Below, piece by piece: positions 37,010 through 45,812 of a stretch of 64,000 nucleotides of DNA (its first letter is position 1; each line of letters opens with the position of its first letter). Position numbers and translations under genes: made by a program. The stretch lies in assembly GCA_029781865.1 (NCBI GenBank), contig JAKOVW010000005.1:42059-106058 (forward strand), in the 5' to 3' direction. The DNA comes from Bacteroidota bacterium (lineage in GTDB: Bacteria > Bacteroidota > Bacteroidia > Chitinophagales > Saprospiraceae). The notes under the pieces are model-generated. The model was not told the DNA's origin, did not search any database, and worked only from the letters and a program-made list of their open reading frames with translations.

Positions 37010-37783
37010 ATGGAAACAATAAGTATCAGCTATAGAGATGATAATTCAGTAGCCAGAATCGTACTGGGCGACGGAAAAGGAAATATAATGAATCACGTGA
37101 TGATGAGTGAATTGCAAAACGTATTAAGTTCCTTCTCCAAAAATTCTCATATTAAATTAATTGTATTTGAAGGTGCAGGCAAACATTTTTCCTTTGGAGC
37201 AAGTGTTGAAGAACATCAAAAAGAATATGCCGCTACTATGCTACGAGGATTTCACCAACTATTTTACACGCTTAGAGATTTATCCATTCCAACTTTAGCC
37301 AAAGTCTCCGGACAATGTTTAGGTGGTGGGCTTGAACTAGCATTGATGTGTAATTTCATTTTCGCTGACGCAACTGCAAGATTAGGTCAGCCAGAAATTT
37401 GTCTTGGGGTATTCCCGCCGCCTGCTTCCATACTGTTACCCGAAAAAATTGGATTAGCAAGAGCAGAAGAGCTACTTATAACCGGAAAAACCATTTCTGC
37501 TGAAGAAGCCTTAAAAATTGGTTTGGTAAACCAACTATTTACAGATGTAAACGAAATGGAATCAGAAATGAATTCATGGATTAAAGAATACATCTTACCT
37601 AAAAGTGCCTCTTCCCTTCGCTATGCCGTAAAAGCATCAAGAATTAAGTTCAATCATGTCCTGAGTAATTTTCTTCCGCAATTGGAATCTGTATATGTAA
37701 ATCAATTGATGAATACTCATGACGCTAATGAAGGGATTGCTTCATTTATTGAAAAAAAGAATCCTGTCTGGCTAAATAATTAA
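37010..37783 (+). CDS. dch: Cyclohexa-1,5-diene-1-carbonyl-CoA hydratase
   Basis: A crotonase-family hydratase that adds water to the diene product of benzoyl-CoA reductase. The ATG at 37010 gives about 257 residues, the family length; an earlier ATG at 36953 overlaps oah by 14 bases and adds an unlikely Thr-rich stretch. The FSFGASVEEHQKEY segment is a Dch hallmark, with the CoA oxyanion pair around GQCLGGGLELALMC and the ARLGQPEICLGVFPPPA segment. Gap to the next gene is 10 bases. With had and oah it completes the ring opening to 3-hydroxypimeloyl-CoA. Confidence 0.92.
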   Translation: METISISYRDDNSVARIVLGDGKGNIMNHVMMSELQNVLSSFSKNSHIKLIVFEGAGKHFSFGASVEEHQKEYAATMLRGFHQLFYTLRDLSIPTLAKVSGQCLGGGLELALMCNFIFADATARLGQPEICLGVFPPPASILLPEKIGLARAEELLITGKTISAEEALKIGLVNQLFTDVNEMESEMNSWIKEYILPKSASSLRYAVKASRIKFNHVLSNFLPQLESVYVNQLMNTHDANEGIASFIEKKNPVWLNN

Positions 37784-37793
37784 TCATCGAAGC

Positions 37794-39797
37794 ATGACAA
37801 AAATTGAACATATAGGGGTCGTGGGCGCAGGCACAATGGGTGCCGCACTTGCACAAAAATTTGCTACCGAAGGACTTCAAGTGATTTTGGTGGACCAGGT
37901 GCCGAGTGCTGTAGAAAAAGCATTGACAAATATTAAAAACATGCTGGAAGAAGGCATCGAAAGAAATGTCTTCACAAAAGAACGGGTAGCTACAATTCAA
38001 TCAAACATACAGGGCAGTCATCAATTGATAGAACTCATGAATTGCAATCTGATTGTTGAAGCTATTTTTGAAAACCTGGAGGCAAAAAAAGAATTGTTTA
38101 AATCGTTGAGCACGATTGTTCAGAAAGATTGCATTATTGCTTCCAATACCTCTTCTTTTTCCATTTCGGATCTTTCGACCAGTGTCCTATATCCGGAGCG
38201 ATTTATCGGCATGCACTTCTTCTATCATGCAGCTAAAAATCGCCTGGTAGAAATAATACCGGGAATGAAAACCTCAGTTCAAACTCTGGAAACCACGAAG
38301 CTATTTGCTTCCATAATCGGGAAAGACGCCATCGAGTGTAAAGACAAATTCGGATTTGCAGTCAACCGTTTCTTTGTACCCTGGTTAAATGAAGCCGTAC
38401 GCATTTTGGAAGAAGGAATCGCGAATACAGCAACAATTGATAACGTTTGCAAGACAACATTTGGCATTGGAATGGGCCCCTTTGCATTGATGAACGCCAC
38501 TGGAATTCCAATAGCATATCATTCTGAAAAAACACTTGAGGTATTCGGAAAAGCGTATGAAGTAGCGCCACTCTTAAAAACCCAGGCAGAATCCGGAAAG
38601 AATTGGACAATCAATGACGAATTAATTGAATCGAATGACCAGGAAACGAAAAGCATAATCAAAGACAGAATGCTTGCTATTGTATTTTTAATCTCATCCC
38701 AGATACTTGATGAGGAAGTATGCACAGCCACACATCTGAACCGAGGAGCAAAAATAGGTCTCCGTTGGAAAAAAGGGCCTGTTGAGTTAATGCTTTCATA
38801 TGGCTTTGATGAAGTAGTTCGTCTGATTTCAAGCCTCACAAATAAATATAATCTTCCTATGCCTGTTCGCATTGGTGGTGAATTCTTGAAGATGGAAAGC
38901 GTTACATTAAATACAAATAAGGATTTTGCAGTAATCACTATAGATCAACCCGAAAACCTGAATGCATTGAGTGAAACAACAGTTGATGAACTGTATGAAA
39001 AATTTTGCCTAGCCGAAAACAATCCACAAATCACTACCATATTTATAACCGGTTCAGGTAAAGCATTTGTAGCTGGTGCAGATATTAAATTTTTTGTACG
39101 GAATATTAAACAGCATACCATAGAAGAAATAGAGACATTTACGCGCTTTACCCAAAACGTATTTGATCATATAGATCATTCAACTAAAAAGGTGATCATG
39201 ATCATCAACGGCCTTGCCTTAGGAGGCGGATTAGAACTCGCCCTATGTGCAGACCAGTTGTTTGCTCTTCCAACCGCTCAATTTGCATTTCCTGAAACAG
39301 GTATCGGAATCTACCCGGCTCTGGGAGGTACTCAACGCTGTGCTAAAAAAATTGGAAAAGGTCTAAGCAAATATTTAATACACACCGGGAAAATGCTCTC
39401 CTCAACAGAAGCATTAGAAATTGGGCTGGCGGATCAGATCATTTCCAAAGAACAAGCCATCGGGATCTTAGCAGGCAACCAGCCAGTTCCCGCAATCCAT
39501 AAAAAAGAATTAAAACAACATTGGAAAGATATACAACAGTTTTTTGAAAAATATCCGTTAGCCGAAATTCAAAATAAATCCATTGAGGAAGCTACACTAA
39601 CAAATGAGGAATTAACAAAAATAATAAAATCTATTTCATATAAAGCTCCAATTGCAATCCGCATTGCAGATAGGTTAATTGAAGAAGCAAAAGGTTGCGA
39701 TTCAGAACTTAACTACCTAAGTGAAATATTTTCTACTTCTGATGCATTAGCAGGTCTGACATCCATTGGTCAAAAAATAAAATACACTGGAAAATGA
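37794..39797 (+). CDS. 3-hydroxyacyl-CoA dehydrogenase/enoyl-CoA hydratase fusion
   Basis: A 667-residue bifunctional protein. The dehydrogenase comes first (about 1-370): Rossmann GVVGAGTMGAALA, the SNTSSFSISDL segment and the MHFFYHAAKNRLVEI active-site His region, FVNR-like FAVNRFF. The hydratase follows (about 385-667): GSGKAFVAGADI, the INGLALGGGLELALCAD oxyanion loop and PETGIGIYPALGGTQR with catalytic Glu residues. This order is reverse to the classic FadB fusion and is more like archaeal-type crotonyl-CoA hydratase/3-hydroxybutyryl-CoA dehydrogenase. It could oxidise 3-hydroxypimeloyl-CoA and crotonyl-CoA. Confidence 0.92.
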   Translation: MTKIEHIGVVGAGTMGAALAQKFATEGLQVILVDQVPSAVEKALTNIKNMLEEGIERNVFTKERVATIQSNIQGSHQLIELMNCNLIVEAIFENLEAKKELFKSLSTIVQKDCIIASNTSSFSISDLSTSVLYPERFIGMHFFYHAAKNRLVEIIPGMKTSVQTLETTKLFASIIGKDAIECKDKFGFAVNRFFVPWLNEAVRILEEGIANTATIDNVCKTTFGIGMGPFALMNATGIPIAYHSEKTLEVFGKAYEVAPLLKTQAESGKNWTINDELIESNDQETKSIIKDRMLAIVFLISSQILDEEVCTATHLNRGAKIGLRWKKGPVELMLSYGFDEVVRLISSLTNKYNLPMPVRIGGEFLKMESVTLNTNKDFAVITIDQPENLNALSETTVDELYEKFCLAENNPQITTIFITGSGKAFVAGADIKFFVRNIKQHTIEEIETFTRFTQNVFDHIDHSTKKVIMIINGLALGGGLELALCADQLFALPTAQFAFPETGIGIYPALGGTQRCAKKIGKGLSKYLIHTGKMLSSTEALEIGLADQIISKEQAIGILAGNQPVPAIHKKELKQHWKDIQQFFEKYPLAEIQNKSIEEATLTNEELTKIIKSISYKAPIAIRIADRLIEEAKGCDSELNYLSEIFSTSDALAGLTSIGQKIKYTGK

Positions 39798-40414
39798 GCA
39801 TTCAAGATGATATATCCGTAATTATTCTGTCTTCAGGAAATTCAACCAGAATGAATACCCCAAAGGCATTCCTGATGTTTGACAACAGCAAAACATTCCT
39901 GGAAAAAATCATTGAAACTTATATTGAGAGTGGCATCCTAAACATCATTCTGGTTGTAAATCCCGGTTTGTATGGACGGGCAAGTTCAATGCTATCAAAA
40001 TACAAGGTAAACAGCAACGTAAAGTTGATTCCAAACCGCTTTAGTGACCTGGGCAGATTTTATTCCATACGATTGGGGCTTTTTAATTGTGACACACCAC
40101 ATACGTTCCTACAAAATATAGACAATCCCTTTATAAGCGCTGACCTCATTGAAGAAATGACGCGATTATCTTCCAATTCAAATTATGTTGTACCGGCATA
40201 CAAAAATCAAGAGGCTCACCCTATTTTGATATCTAAAAAAATAATAGACTCCATTGTAACTACCAAAGGAGTAAATTATCATCTTAAAACTATGCTGCAA
40301 ACATTTCCTAAATCAGTATTGGACTGGAATGATAAAAATATTTTATTGAATATTAATACAGTTGATGAATACCGAAAATATGTAATCGAATGCTCAACAT
40401 TTATCAACTTTTAA
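39794..40414 (+). CDS. MobA/MocA-like nucleotidyltransferase
   Basis: A 206-residue nucleotidyltransferase of the MobA-like type: VIILSSGNSTRMNTPKAF with the Arg-Met and Lys positions of the GxxSRM-PK motif (here S-G-N-S-T-R-M), and LQNIDNPFISADLIEE for the metal site. In this context it should attach cytidine to molybdopterin (MocA role), as xanthine-oxidase-family enzymes require. It overlaps the previous gene by 4 bases and xdhC-like by 25, and the Mo enzyme genes follow. Confidence 0.82.
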   Translation: MSIQDDISVIILSSGNSTRMNTPKAFLMFDNSKTFLEKIIETYIESGILNIILVVNPGLYGRASSMLSKYKVNSNVKLIPNRFSDLGRFYSIRLGLFNCDTPHTFLQNIDNPFISADLIEEMTRLSSNSNYVVPAYKNQEAHPILISKKIIDSIVTTKGVNYHLKTMLQTFPKSVLDWNDKNILLNINTVDEYRKYVIECSTFINF

Positions 40415-41244
40415 CGGAAATACAAAGCAAAAGGGAAAATGCTGCACTCTGTGTGATCACTGAGACACAGGGCTCTACTCCACTCAAAGCAGGAGCCAAA
40501 ATGATCGTCTGGGAAGACCAGAAAATTGCCGGCACTATTGGAGGAGGTAATCTGGAATTTCGTGTCATTGAAAACGCACTCACTGTCATAAGAAATCAAA
40601 AAGCATCAAGCATTAAACACCACCTGGTAAAAGATCACCACATGTGCTGCGGCGGATCTGTCACGATCTACATTGAACCTATATTGAAATTGAAAAATCT
40701 ATATGTGTTTGGAGCAGGTCATATTGCCAAAGAAATAATCCGTTATATGCTTCCTTTGGATTTTAAAGTTCATGTTGTTGACGAAAGAAATAACATAGCA
40801 GATAATTTTGTGGATCAAGACACCCACTTCGTTCACACGAATCATAATTCATTTCTTCCCCAACTTGATTTTAATCCGGATACCTACATCGTTATATGCA
40901 CCCACTTGCATGAGTATGACCGTGAAATTCTAGCCTATTGCATTCACAAACCTTTTGCTTATTTAGGAATGATTGGAAGCAGGCGAAAGGTAGCCATAAC
41001 CAGGGCACGATTTTTCAACAATGGCATTGCAACAGAATCCGATTTTCAAAAAGTAGATATGCCTATGGGATTTGATATTGGAGCAATTAGCCCTGCTGAA
41101 ATTGCCATTAGCATTGTAGCTAAAATAGTAGAAGTAAAAAACCGAAAAGGACAGAAGCCATCAGAAAAAGAACTACCTGGATTCAATCACAAGTTTAATA
41201 ATCATTATGCGGAAGCGGATAGCATTGGTAACGGGTGCTGCTAA
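40390..41244 (+). CDS. XdhC/CoxI-family Mo-cofactor maturation protein
   Basis: A 284-residue XdhC-family protein. It shows an N-terminal XdhC_CoxI segment (VITETQGSTPLKAGAKM, IGGGNLEF) and a C-terminal Rossmann domain (VFGAGHIAKEI, MIGSRRKVA, DIGAISPAEIAISI). XdhC binds sulfurated molybdenum cofactor and delivers it to xanthine dehydrogenase-type enzymes. Here the client should be the 4-hydroxybenzoyl-CoA reductase encoded at 41981-45735. Overlaps of 25 and 38 bases with its neighbours indicate translational coupling. Confidence 0.9.
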   Translation: MLNIYQLLTEIQSKRENAALCVITETQGSTPLKAGAKMIVWEDQKIAGTIGGGNLEFRVIENALTVIRNQKASSIKHHLVKDHHMCCGGSVTIYIEPILKLKNLYVFGAGHIAKEIIRYMLPLDFKVHVVDERNNIADNFVDQDTHFVHTNHNSFLPQLDFNPDTYIVICTHLHEYDREILAYCIHKPFAYLGMIGSRRKVAITRARFFNNGIATESDFQKVDMPMGFDIGAISPAEIAISIVAKIVEVKNRKGQKPSEKELPGFNHKFNNHYAEADSIGNGCC

Positions 41245-41944
41245 AGGAATAGGAAAAGCGATTGCAACGAGGCTCGTGCAAGATGGACTATTTGTGATCC
41301 TGGTCGATTCCGATCAAAAAAGTACGCAGGAAACTGCAAAGTTGCTCGGAGAAAAAAATGTTGCTGTTCATTTTGCTGATATCAGCGAGGAATTCCAGGT
41401 AATTCAATTATTTGAAACCATTGTCCAACATTATCAAAAACTGGATGCCGTAATCAATAATGCCGGAATTATCAATGATAATTTAATTTGGAATATGAGC
41501 GCTGAAGAATTTGATCAGGTGGTAAGAATAAATCTAAAAGGAACCTGGCTCATGTGCCGCGAAGCAGCAAAACTTATGAAGCTGCAACAAAGTGGCCGGA
41601 TCATCAACATTTCATCACGCGCCTGGATGGGTAACAGAGGCCAGACAAATTACTCCGCATCAAAAGCTGGTGTCATCGGCTTGACCAGAGCACTTGCTTT
41701 GGAACTGGGTCCATACAACGTTCTTGTAAATGCAATAGCGCCAGGACTTATTGATACCCCATTAACTCAAAAACTAAAACCGGAAATTTTAGAAAAACTC
41801 ATTCAGGCTCAGCCCACAAAATCAATAGGTAGCCCAGATGATGTTGCAAATGCAGTTTCATTTCTGGTGTCTCCAAAAACAAATTTTATCAGCGGACAGC
41901 TTATTTATGTGGATGGAGGAAAAAGCATTGGAGCAGCAATTTAA
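41207..41944 (+). CDS. Short-chain dehydrogenase/reductase (FabG-like)
   Basis: A 245-residue classical SDR. Cofactor motif TGAAKGIGKAIA, NNAGI, active-site Ser-Tyr-Lys in INISSRAWMGNRGQTNYSASKAG, and the C-terminal ISGQLIYVDGG segment. Acidic residue D35-region (LVDSD) favours NAD+ over NADP+. Its role in the pathway is uncertain; a 3-hydroxyacyl-CoA dehydrogenase or alcohol dehydrogenase step is plausible. It overlaps xdhC-like by 38 bases and precedes the Mo-enzyme by 36. Confidence 0.85.
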   Translation: MRKRIALVTGAAKGIGKAIATRLVQDGLFVILVDSDQKSTQETAKLLGEKNVAVHFADISEEFQVIQLFETIVQHYQKLDAVINNAGIINDNLIWNMSAEEFDQVVRINLKGTWLMCREAAKLMKLQQSGRIINISSRAWMGNRGQTNYSASKAGVIGLTRALALELGPYNVLVNAIAPGLIDTPLTQKLKPEILEKLIQAQPTKSIGSPDDVANAVSFLVSPKTNFISGQLIYVDGGKSIGAAI

Positions 41945-41980
41945 CAGATAAACAATCAAGAATCCGCGAGCACATAAAGA

Positions 41981-44797
41981 ATGGACAAATTAAAAATAAC
42001 GGTTAATCAAAATGAACACGAATTGTTGATTGGTGTGCACGACACACTTTCTTCAGTGCTGCGAAAACATTTAGGATTAACAGGAACAAAAATCGGATGC
42101 GAACAAGGAAGCTGCGGAGCATGTACTGTATTGCTAAATGATCAACCGGTTCTTAGCTGTATCACCCCTGCATTGCGATGCCACAATGCTAACATTACAA
42201 CCATTGAAGGACTCGCTCAACAAGGTGAATTGGAGTTACTTCAAATCAAATTTGTAGAGAAAGGAGCAATTCAATGCGGTTTTTGTACCTCAGGAATGGT
42301 ACTTACTTCTTATGACTTCATCAAAAAAAATCCAAATGCCACAGTTGATGAAATAAAATTGGCCTTATCCGGAAATTTGTGCCGTTGCACAGGCTATAAA
42401 AAAATTATTGAGGCGGTTTCTGAAACGATTCATATCCAGAATCATCCCGGCTATCAAACCTTACCAAATAAAACATCAAAAGATATTGTTGGTGTTGGCA
42501 GACCTTATATCGAAGCCACTAAAAAAGTGCGTGGCTCTGCGGAGTTTGCAGATGACATTCAAATGAAAAATGTTTTACATTGTACCTTTTTAAGAAGTCC
42601 TTATCCGCATGCAACCATTGAGGCTATAGATAAAACTGCGGCAGAATCCCTGAACGGTGTAAAATATGTACTAACCGGAGAAGAACTGCCAATTCAATTT
42701 GGAGTCTTACCCATATCTCAGGATGAAACTGCTCTTGCCATTCATAAAGTCCGATATGCAGGTGAGATTGTCGCTGCAGTTGCTGCCGAATCAGAAGAAT
42801 TGGCGATAAAAGCATGCGAGTTAATTAAAGTACGTTACAAGCCTTTGCATCCATTTTTAGAAATTGATGATTCCCTTAATGATATTGGCACGAATGAAAA
42901 AATTCATTCGCATACTAAATTCAATAATAATATTCATAAAAAAGCGGAATTGCGCTTTGGCGATCAACAACTGGCTTTGTCAAATTCAGATGTACGTAGC
43001 AAAATGAATTTTGAATTCCGCGGAGTCAATCATGGATTTACCGAACCACATGCCGCCATTGCTTATTGGGATGATAATGGATTAACTATTCATACAGCAA
43101 CACAGGTCCCCCATTATTTGCACAGGGCACTGGCGAAAGTACTCGAAGTCCCATTATCAAAAGTGCGCGTTATAAAACCATATATCGGAGGTGGATTTGG
43201 CGGCAAAAGCGACCCCTTTCCTCATGAGATTATCATTTCCTTTCTGGCTAAAAAAACCGGACGGCCTGTTAAGGTTCGCTTAAACCGTGAAGAAGTATTT
43301 CTATGCAATCACGGCAGGCATCCTTCTGTTATCACCATGGAGATCGGGGCCACTAATGAAGGAAAATTAACTGCAATAGATACCGGGATAGCTATCGACG
43401 GTGGAGCATACGGTAGTTTTGGAGTCGTGACTTCATACTATAACGGAGTCTTGTTGCAAGCTCCTTATGAAATAGACAACTTAGGATTTAAAACATTGCG
43501 CGTATATACAAACAAACCACAAAGTGGCGCCATGCGGGGACATGGAGCTGTTAATTCCAGATTCGCAATGGAAACACTGATGGACGAACTTGCAATTAAA
43601 CTAAACATTGATCCCTGTGAGTTGAGGTTAAAAAATTTCATGACATCCAATGTCTTTACGATCGGCAAATTCAGGATCACTTCCAATGGAAGCAGAGAAT
43701 CGCTTTTAAAAGTAATGGAGCAATCTGGATGGAAAGAAAGACATGGCAATCTTTCCTTTGGTCATGGACTTGGTGTTGGCTGCGGATTTTTCATCAGTGG
43801 AAGTGCATTGCCAATTATCTGGAATGAACTTCCACAATCCACTGTTCATCTGAAAGTAGATTTTGATGGGCGGATTTTAATTAGTTCGGGATCGAGTGAC
43901 ATAGGGCAAGGCAGCGACACCATGTTGGCTATGATTGTTGCCGAAGTTCTTTCCATATCTATGGACAAAATTTATGTATTGGCCGGTGACACTTTAATGA
44001 CCCCGGTCGATCTCGGATCCTATTCCAGCAGAGTTACTTTTATGGCGGGCAATGCTGCAAAAACAGCTGCTGAAAATTTAAAACACGAAATAGTCACAGC
44101 CATTGCTAAAAAATTCAATATAGAAGCTGCTGAATTAAATTGCTACGATGAAAAAATTGTTTCCAACAATAAAACACTTGAACTTAGCTGGAATGAAGCA
44201 ATTGATTGCGTTACTGCCAATCGCGGAGCAATTACAGTTAGCGGGAAATACATTTCACCAAAACTGGGTGGTGACTTCAAAGGAGCCGGTGCCGGATTAA
44301 GTCCATCGTATAGTTTCGGTGCTGTAATCGCTGAGGTAAAAGTAGATGTTGAAACAGGTTTGGTTAAAGTAATAAATATCTGGGGAGCCCATGATTGCGG
44401 AAAAGCAATCAATCCTTTGGCCGTTGAAGGCCAACTCGAAGGATCCTGGCACATGGGAATGGGACAGGCCCTCAGTGAACAAATGACTTATTTTAATGGA
44501 TTACTTCTGAATAGCAACTTCCTCAATTACAAAATTCCAACCTCTATGGATACTCCTCCGATTTATACCAATATTATTGAATCGGAAGATCCGGAGGGAC
44601 CATTTGGAGCCAAGGAATGTGGTGAAGGTGCTTTACATCCTGTCATTCCGGCCATTGCAAATGCCATCTACAATGCTATAGGCGTTCGCATAACTAAATT
44701 GCCAATTAACCCGGAGGATATTTTAAATCAATTAAATCAGACAGCAACAACCACTATGATAAAGGAAAATTTCAGTATTGAATCCGAAATCCAATGA
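41981..44797 (+). CDS. 4-hydroxybenzoyl-CoA reductase, fused gamma and alpha subunits
   Basis: A 938-residue fusion in the xanthine oxidase family. N-terminal part (about 1-155, HcrC-like) has two [2Fe-2S] sites: GCEQGSCGACTVL with a later Cys in VLSC, and CGFCTSGM with LCRCTGYKKI. The rest (about 165-938, HcrA-like) is the molybdopterin subunit: FRSPYPHATIE-like LRSPYPHA, GGGFGGKSDPF, AMRGHGAVNSRF and active-site Glu in KECGEGALHPVIPAIANA. Together with the next gene this forms an enzyme removing the para-hydroxyl group of 4-hydroxybenzoyl-CoA. In Thauera these are separate subunits. The name HcrCA is a proposed label. Confidence 0.85.
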   Translation: MDKLKITVNQNEHELLIGVHDTLSSVLRKHLGLTGTKIGCEQGSCGACTVLLNDQPVLSCITPALRCHNANITTIEGLAQQGELELLQIKFVEKGAIQCGFCTSGMVLTSYDFIKKNPNATVDEIKLALSGNLCRCTGYKKIIEAVSETIHIQNHPGYQTLPNKTSKDIVGVGRPYIEATKKVRGSAEFADDIQMKNVLHCTFLRSPYPHATIEAIDKTAAESLNGVKYVLTGEELPIQFGVLPISQDETALAIHKVRYAGEIVAAVAAESEELAIKACELIKVRYKPLHPFLEIDDSLNDIGTNEKIHSHTKFNNNIHKKAELRFGDQQLALSNSDVRSKMNFEFRGVNHGFTEPHAAIAYWDDNGLTIHTATQVPHYLHRALAKVLEVPLSKVRVIKPYIGGGFGGKSDPFPHEIIISFLAKKTGRPVKVRLNREEVFLCNHGRHPSVITMEIGATNEGKLTAIDTGIAIDGGAYGSFGVVTSYYNGVLLQAPYEIDNLGFKTLRVYTNKPQSGAMRGHGAVNSRFAMETLMDELAIKLNIDPCELRLKNFMTSNVFTIGKFRITSNGSRESLLKVMEQSGWKERHGNLSFGHGLGVGCGFFISGSALPIIWNELPQSTVHLKVDFDGRILISSGSSDIGQGSDTMLAMIVAEVLSISMDKIYVLAGDTLMTPVDLGSYSSRVTFMAGNAAKTAAENLKHEIVTAIAKKFNIEAAELNCYDEKIVSNNKTLELSWNEAIDCVTANRGAITVSGKYISPKLGGDFKGAGAGLSPSYSFGAVIAEVKVDVETGLVKVINIWGAHDCGKAINPLAVEGQLEGSWHMGMGQALSEQMTYFNGLLLNSNFLNYKIPTSMDTPPIYTNIIESEDPEGPFGAKECGEGALHPVIPAIANAIYNAIGVRITKLPINPEDILNQLNQTATTTMIKENFSIESEIQ

Positions 44798-45735
44798 TTG
44801 AAGAAAAAAGATATTTGCAACCCCGGTCGATCGCAGAAACAATTGCCATGGCTGATGCCCAACAATCTGATTTTCGTTTTATAGCCGGAGGTACTGATTT
44901 AATGGTGAATAAATTCCAGGAAAATGAAAATTCTTCCTGCCTGATTGATTTATTCGGAGTAGAAGAATTAAAAGAAATGACAAGCGATGAAAGTTTTCTT
45001 TACATTGGTGCACTAACAACGTTAGACGAATTAAAAAAACATCCTCTTATCGTACAGCAATTCAAGGTATTGATAGAAGCGGCAGAAGCAGTTGCAACTC
45101 CTGTAATCAGAAAGACAGCCACTTTAGGCGGAAACATCCTCTGTGAAAACAGATGCATTTTTTATAACCAGTCAAAATGGTGGCGTGATGCTGTTGGTAA
45201 TTGTCTGAAATGCGAGGGCAACATCTGCATTGCCACCGGCAGTAAAAAGCATTGCTATTCGGAATTCGTATCCGATACGGCTATTGCTTTGATCAGCATG
45301 GATGCCATGATTGAATTCGTTGATCACAACGGATCACATAAAATAGCCTTACATAAAATATTCTCAGGAGACGGAGTGCATCCGGTAAATTTAAATAAAT
45401 CAAGTTTGATAAAATCGATCATTCTACCCTTGAATCAAAATTTCAAATCCGTTTTTTATAAACTAAGATTAAGAGAAAGCATGGATTTTACTTCACTGAC
45501 TACTGTTGTAACAAAAAACAAAGAAGGTAAATGGAATATAGTCCTGGGCGGAGTGGACCCCAAACCCGTTCTTATCCATGGGAACAAAGAAAGTGATCAC
45601 GCTGAATGGATCCAGCAGGCACTCAAAAATTCGAGAGCAATAGATAATGAAGTTTTCTCGAGAAAATACAGAAGAAAAATGATTCAGGTTTACTTAAAAC
45701 GGAGTTTCGACATTATTGAAAAAACGCAATACTAA
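44794..45735 (+). CDS. hcrB: 4-hydroxybenzoyl-CoA reductase beta (FAD) subunit
   Basis: A 313-residue FAD subunit. FAD-binding region FRFIAGGTDLMVN and TLGGNILCENR are visible. Residues C121, C137, C145 and C154 (spacing x15, x7, x8) lie in a loop with NQSKWWRDAVGNC, as in HcrB, where such cysteines bind the extra [4Fe-4S] cluster that distinguishes 4-hydroxybenzoyl-CoA reductase from other xanthine oxidase relatives. This is the strongest evidence that the Mo enzyme is Hcr rather than a general dehydrogenase. The start overlaps the upstream stop by 4 bases. Confidence 0.9.
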   Translation: MIEEKRYLQPRSIAETIAMADAQQSDFRFIAGGTDLMVNKFQENENSSCLIDLFGVEELKEMTSDESFLYIGALTTLDELKKHPLIVQQFKVLIEAAEAVATPVIRKTATLGGNILCENRCIFYNQSKWWRDAVGNCLKCEGNICIATGSKKHCYSEFVSDTAIALISMDAMIEFVDHNGSHKIALHKIFSGDGVHPVNLNKSSLIKSIILPLNQNFKSVFYKLRLRESMDFTSLTTVVTKNKEGKWNIVLGGVDPKPVLIHGNKESDHAEWIQQALKNSRAIDNEVFSRKYRRKMIQVYLKRSFDIIEKTQY

Positions 45736-45812
45736 TTCAATGAGATTACTACTGATTGACCGGAACGACAAGTTGAATAAAATCATAAAGTGAATACTAT
45801 AAATCAATATAT

